A stretch of 9,102 bases of DNA, taken from NCBI GenBank assembly GCA_031411835.1, contig JANOBV010000394.1:1-9102 (forward strand). Direction: 5' to 3'. The notes beneath the pieces were generated by a model that saw nothing but the letters and a program-made list of their open reading frames with translations, was not told the DNA's origin and ran no database searches. Shown here piece by piece: positions 7,004 to 9,102 of this stretch; within the stretch, counting starts at the first letter, position 1, and each line of letters begins with the position of its first letter. Made by a program: the position numbers and the translations under genes. The stretch is from JADKIH01 sp031411835 (GTDB taxonomy: Bacteria; Bacteroidota; Bacteroidia; AKYH767-A; 2013-40CM-41-45).

Positions 7004-7406
7004 CTCACTATTTTTATTTCCCGCAGACTTGGGCAGAATCCGCAGATTAATTTCTTTGAATAAATTTTTTTATTCCAATTCCGCAGGAATCTCTACGGAT
7101 TTTCTGCGCATTCAGCGTATTCTAAGACCCTGACATATGCAAATTTTCAGCTAGCCTGTTGATATTTTTTTTCTCCCGCAGATCCCGCAGATAAAGGCGC
7201 AGATAAATCCGCAAATAGTGTTCGTCGATATTATACCAGGTTCTTTTTCTTGCAATAGCAGTGATAAATTGGAACACAAGATCTGCGATTTTATCTGCGC
7301 CTTAATTTGCGAAAATCTGCGGGAGATTTTTAAGCATTATTTAATTCTAGCAGATCTCTGTAAATCCGTAGAGGTAAACCTAGACCTGATTAATCCTCCT
7401 CAAAAC
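7004..7406. other. Intergenic region filled with GCAGAT-word inverted repeats
   Basis: About 400 bp lie between the guaB stop and the truncated propeller frame. I see no credible gene; the longest plus-strand frame (7218-7478) has no family features and runs into guaB antisense. The region holds at least ten variants of CCGCAGAT or its complement ATCTGCGG. The part nearest the propeller fragment (7020-7048) has CCGCAGACT and CCGCAGATT. No T-tract hairpin typical of a guaB terminator is visible on the minus strand. Confidence 0.7.
7091..7373. repeat. Nested inverted-repeat element built from GCAGAT words
   Basis: Outer arms are perfect 12-mers, CTCTACGGATTT (7091-7102) and AAATCCGTAGAG (7362-7373). 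Inside them, 7173-7216 and 7281-7325 are imperfect 44-45 nt inverted copies around a 64-nt centre. Both read CTCCCGCAGAT at the outer end, with GGCGCAGATAAA further in. The left inner arm also has a perfect 9-bp tandem (CCCGCAGAT twice, 7175-7192). The arrangement resembles a MITE-like or extragenic palindromic element, or the DNA for a long structured RNA. It contains no transposase and I cannot define target-site duplications. Confidence 0.7.
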
Positions 7407-8876
7407 TTACCGATGATAATTCGGCGCTTCCTTTACAATAGCCACATCATGCGGATGACTTTCCCGAACACCAGCTGAAGTGATTCTGATGAAAGATGCC
7501 TTTTGCAATTCATTGATTGAATCAGCTCCACAGTAACCCATGCTCGCACGTAATCCTCCAACTAACTGATATAATTCCTCGCCTACCAAGCCTTTATATG
7601 GGACTTGCCCAACAATGCCTTCAGGTACTAATTTCTTTACATCGTCAGTTTGCGCTTGAAAATAACGGTCCTTCGAACCTTCGCGCATGGCTTCAATTGA
7701 ACCCATTCCGCGATATGATTTGAATTTTCTTCCTTCGTAAATAATAGTTTCTCCTGGAGATTCTTCAGTTCCGGCAAGTAAAGAACCGAGCATAACAGTA
7801 TTTGCTCCGGCAGCAAGAGCTTTTGCTACATCACCGCTGAAACGAATTCCGCCATCGGCTATTACACAAACTTTTGTATTTTTCAAGGCTTGTGCGACAT
7901 CATAAACAGCTGTGAATTGAGGAACACCAATACCGGCAATGATTCTTGTTGTACAAATTGATCCGGGACCGATACCGACTTTCACTGCGTCTGCTCCTGC
8001 TTTTGCTAAATAAGTTGCAGCAGCAGCTGTTGCAATATTTCCGACAATGATCTGAAGTTTTGGGAATTCCTTTTTTACTTTTTTCAATACTTCCACTACA
8101 CCTTTTGTGTGTCCATGTGCTGTGTCGATTGTGATAATGTCGACTCCCGCTTCAACTAAAGCTCTTGCTCTTTCAACACTATCTTTTGTTACACCAATTG
8201 CAGCACCAACTCTCAGTCGACCGTATTCATCTTTGCATGCATTCGGTCTTGACTTTACTTTGAGAATGTCTTTGTAGGTAATCAGTCCAATAAGTTTTCC
8301 CTTTTTATCAATGACAGGTAATTTTTCGATCTTATAATTCTGTAAAATACTTTCTGCTTCTTTAAGATCTTTCACACCTGTTGTAGTGATCAGATTATCT
8401 TTCGTCATGATCTCCGAAACCAAGCGCTCATGATTTTTTTCAAATCGCAAATCACGATTTGTACAAATTCCAATGAGAATATGTTTGCTGTCGACTACTG
8501 GAATTCCCCCAATCTTAAAATCACGCATGATCTTCAATGCATCTTTTACGCGAGCATCTTTTTGTAAAGTAATTGGATCGTGGATCATTCCGCTTTCACT
8601 GCGCTTCACTTTACGGACTTCAGCTGCTTGTTGATCGATAGACATGTTCTTATGAAGCATACCAATACCACCTTCCTGAGCGATTGCAATGGCCATTTCA
8701 GACTCCGTAACGGTGTCCATTGCAGCTGATAAAATTGGAATGTTGAGAGTGATGGAATTGGTCAGTTTTGTGCTGACTTTCACCTCATTAGGCAAAACTT
8801 CCGAGTACGCCGGAACTAGTAATACATCATCGTAAGTGAGAGCTTCGCCGAGAAATCGGCTTTTCGCAACTGCCAT
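7407..8876 (-). CDS. guaB: Inosine-5'-monophosphate dehydrogenase
   Basis: This enzyme oxidises IMP to XMP with NAD+, the committed step of guanine nucleotide synthesis in the cytoplasm. The 489-residue length is normal for bacterial IMPDH. The N-terminal barrel strand LTYDDVLLVPAYSEVLP is at about 13-29 and AAMDTVTE at 51-58. Two CBS domains span about 95-210 (FKIGGIPVVD, then YKIEKLPVID). NAD/IMP loop elements follow: DTAHGH at 251-256, and GIGPGSICTTR at 301-311 with catalytic Cys308. Next come DGGIR at 341-345, YRGMGS at 388-393 and the mobile-flap region after it, and the family-typical C-terminal ITSAGVRESHPHDV. The start MAVAKSRFLGEALTYDDV fits homologues, and the leader is about 23 nt from the predicted promoter. 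All key residues are present and the gene looks fully functional. Confidence 0.98.
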   Translation of the reverse strand: MAVAKSRFLGEALTYDDVLLVPAYSEVLPNEVKVSTKLTNSITLNIPILSAAMDTVTESEMAIAIAQEGGIGMLHKNMSIDQQAAEVRKVKRSESGMIHDPITLQKDARVKDALKIMRDFKIGGIPVVDSKHILIGICTNRDLRFEKNHERLVSEIMTKDNLITTTGVKDLKEAESILQNYKIEKLPVIDKKGKLIGLITYKDILKVKSRPNACKDEYGRLRVGAAIGVTKDSVERARALVEAGVDIITIDTAHGHTKGVVEVLKKVKKEFPKLQIIVGNIATAAAATYLAKAGADAVKVGIGPGSICTTRIIAGIGVPQFTAVYDVAQALKNTKVCVIADGGIRFSGDVAKALAAGANTVMLGSLLAGTEESPGETIIYEGRKFKSYRGMGSIEAMREGSKDRYFQAQTDDVKKLVPEGIVGQVPYKGLVGEELYQLVGGLRASMGYCGADSINELQKASFIRITSAGVRESHPHDVAIVKEAPNYHR

Positions 8877-8905
8877 AATTTATGTGGTTTGGAAAAAGTT
8901 GCTCG

Positions 8906-8936
8906 CAAAGATAGTTTCTTTTTCGGGGCTGGCAAA
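8906..8936 (-). promoter_or_regulatory. Predicted Bacteroidetes-type promoter of guaB
   Basis: On the minus strand TTTG (8933-8936) is followed after exactly 19 nt by TATCTTTG (8906-8913), an exact match to the -33 TTTG / -7 TAnnTTTG pattern. The predicted transcript start is about 23 nt before the guaB ATG. The short leader leaves no room for a purine riboswitch. Confidence 0.7.
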
Positions 8937-8953
8937 CAATGAATAGTGAATCC

Positions 8954-8973
8954 CGATAGCTATCGCATATGCG
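8954..8973. repeat. Two overlapping perfect palindromes upstream of guaB
   Basis: CGATAGCTATCG (8954-8965) and CGCATATGCG (8964-8973) are both perfect palindromes sharing two bases. They lie 18 bp upstream of the guaB -33 box and just after the stop of the right-edge frame. They could be a dyad operator, or a terminator remnant, although no clear T-tract follows on the minus strand. The sequence itself is certain; the function is a guess. Confidence 0.5.
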
Positions 8974-8978
8974 TCAAG

Positions 8979-9102
8979 CTAAGCGGCAAATTTCAGCTTA
9001 AACTTCTTGGCATTTATCCTGTCTCCTCGCTTTTCATACATGCAATGTACCTTCATTTGTTTAATGATTTCTTTGTTCGATTTTGAAGTAATTAGTTCCA
9101 TG
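8979..9102 (-). CDS. C-terminal end of an unrecognised reading frame, cut by the right window edge
   Basis: A minus-strand frame enters from the right edge and ends in TAG at 8979-8981. The visible part is about 40 residues, lysine-rich (MELITSKSNKEIIKQ... ending KKFKLKFAA). An ATG at 9099-9101 is possible as a start, but the frame may begin outside the window. I recognise no family. It could be the tail of a real upstream gene or a chance frame. Its stop falls neatly before the palindromes and the guaB promoter, which fits a gene end. Confidence 0.35.
   Translation of the reverse strand, partial: MELITSKSNKEIIKQMKVHCMYEKRGDRINAKKFKLKFAA

Noticed and set aside
7173..7325. Inner inverted repeat as an intrinsic terminator of guaB
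   Set aside because: On the minus strand the stem is followed by an A-tract rather than a T-tract, and the loop and stem are far larger than usual. Some role in ending the transcript cannot be excluded.
7004..7406. CRISPR array
   Set aside because: The repeated words are short, varied and in both orientations, without constant-length repeats or regular spacers, and there are no cas genes in the window.
7218..7478. Plus-strand open frame of 86 codons over the repeat region
   Set aside because: It runs through both inverted-repeat material and the antisense of the guaB 3' end, has no promoter and shows no protein-family features.
8877..8936. Purine riboswitch in the guaB leader
   Set aside because: The predicted leader is only about 23 nt, too short for an aptamer, and no conserved riboswitch core is visible.

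Overview
The window looks like a chromosomal segment of a Bacteroidetes (Bacteroidota) bacterium. Three kinds of evidence support this. Several secreted proteins end in type IX secretion system (T9SS) C-terminal sorting domains. Three genes have upstream sequences fitting the Bacteroidetes promoter pattern (TTTG, about 17-19 nt, TAnnTTTG) close before the start codon. Starts lack clear Shine-Dalgarno sequences. All credible genes lie on the minus strand, so transcription runs from high to low coordinates.

Layout from the right (upstream) edge. The end of an unrecognised small reading frame (8979-9102) is followed by two overlapping perfect palindromes and a promoter. Then comes intact guaB (IMP dehydrogenase, 7407-8876). 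Next is about 400 bp without a gene (7004-7406), filled with variants of a CCGCAGAT word arranged as nested inverted repeats. After it lie remnants of secreted-protein genes: a beta-propeller-like T9SS protein that lacks its N-terminus and is broken by a frameshift (6132-7003), and a 90-residue signal-peptide fragment (5847-6119).

A fresh promoter then drives an apparently intact T9SS cargo protein (4748-5662). Thirteen bases later comes a large metzincin protease / beta-helix / T9SS gene (1387-4734). It is interrupted by one in-frame TGA eight codons before its HExxHxxGxxH zinc site. A hairpin terminator follows (1319-1356), then a spacer with a promoter, and finally a SurA-like periplasmic peptidyl-prolyl isomerase with two parvulin domains that runs off the left edge (1-1004).

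Functionally there are two housekeeping genes: guaB for guanine nucleotide synthesis and a PpiC/SurA chaperone for envelope protein folding. Between them sits a visibly more AT-rich accessory block of T9SS-exported surface or secreted proteins, several of which are decaying. The most noteworthy items are the stop codon just before the protease active site, the nested GCAGAT inverted-repeat element beside the truncated gene, and the unusual protease plus beta-helix plus sorting-domain architecture. I saw no CRISPR array, tRNA, rRNA or transposase.
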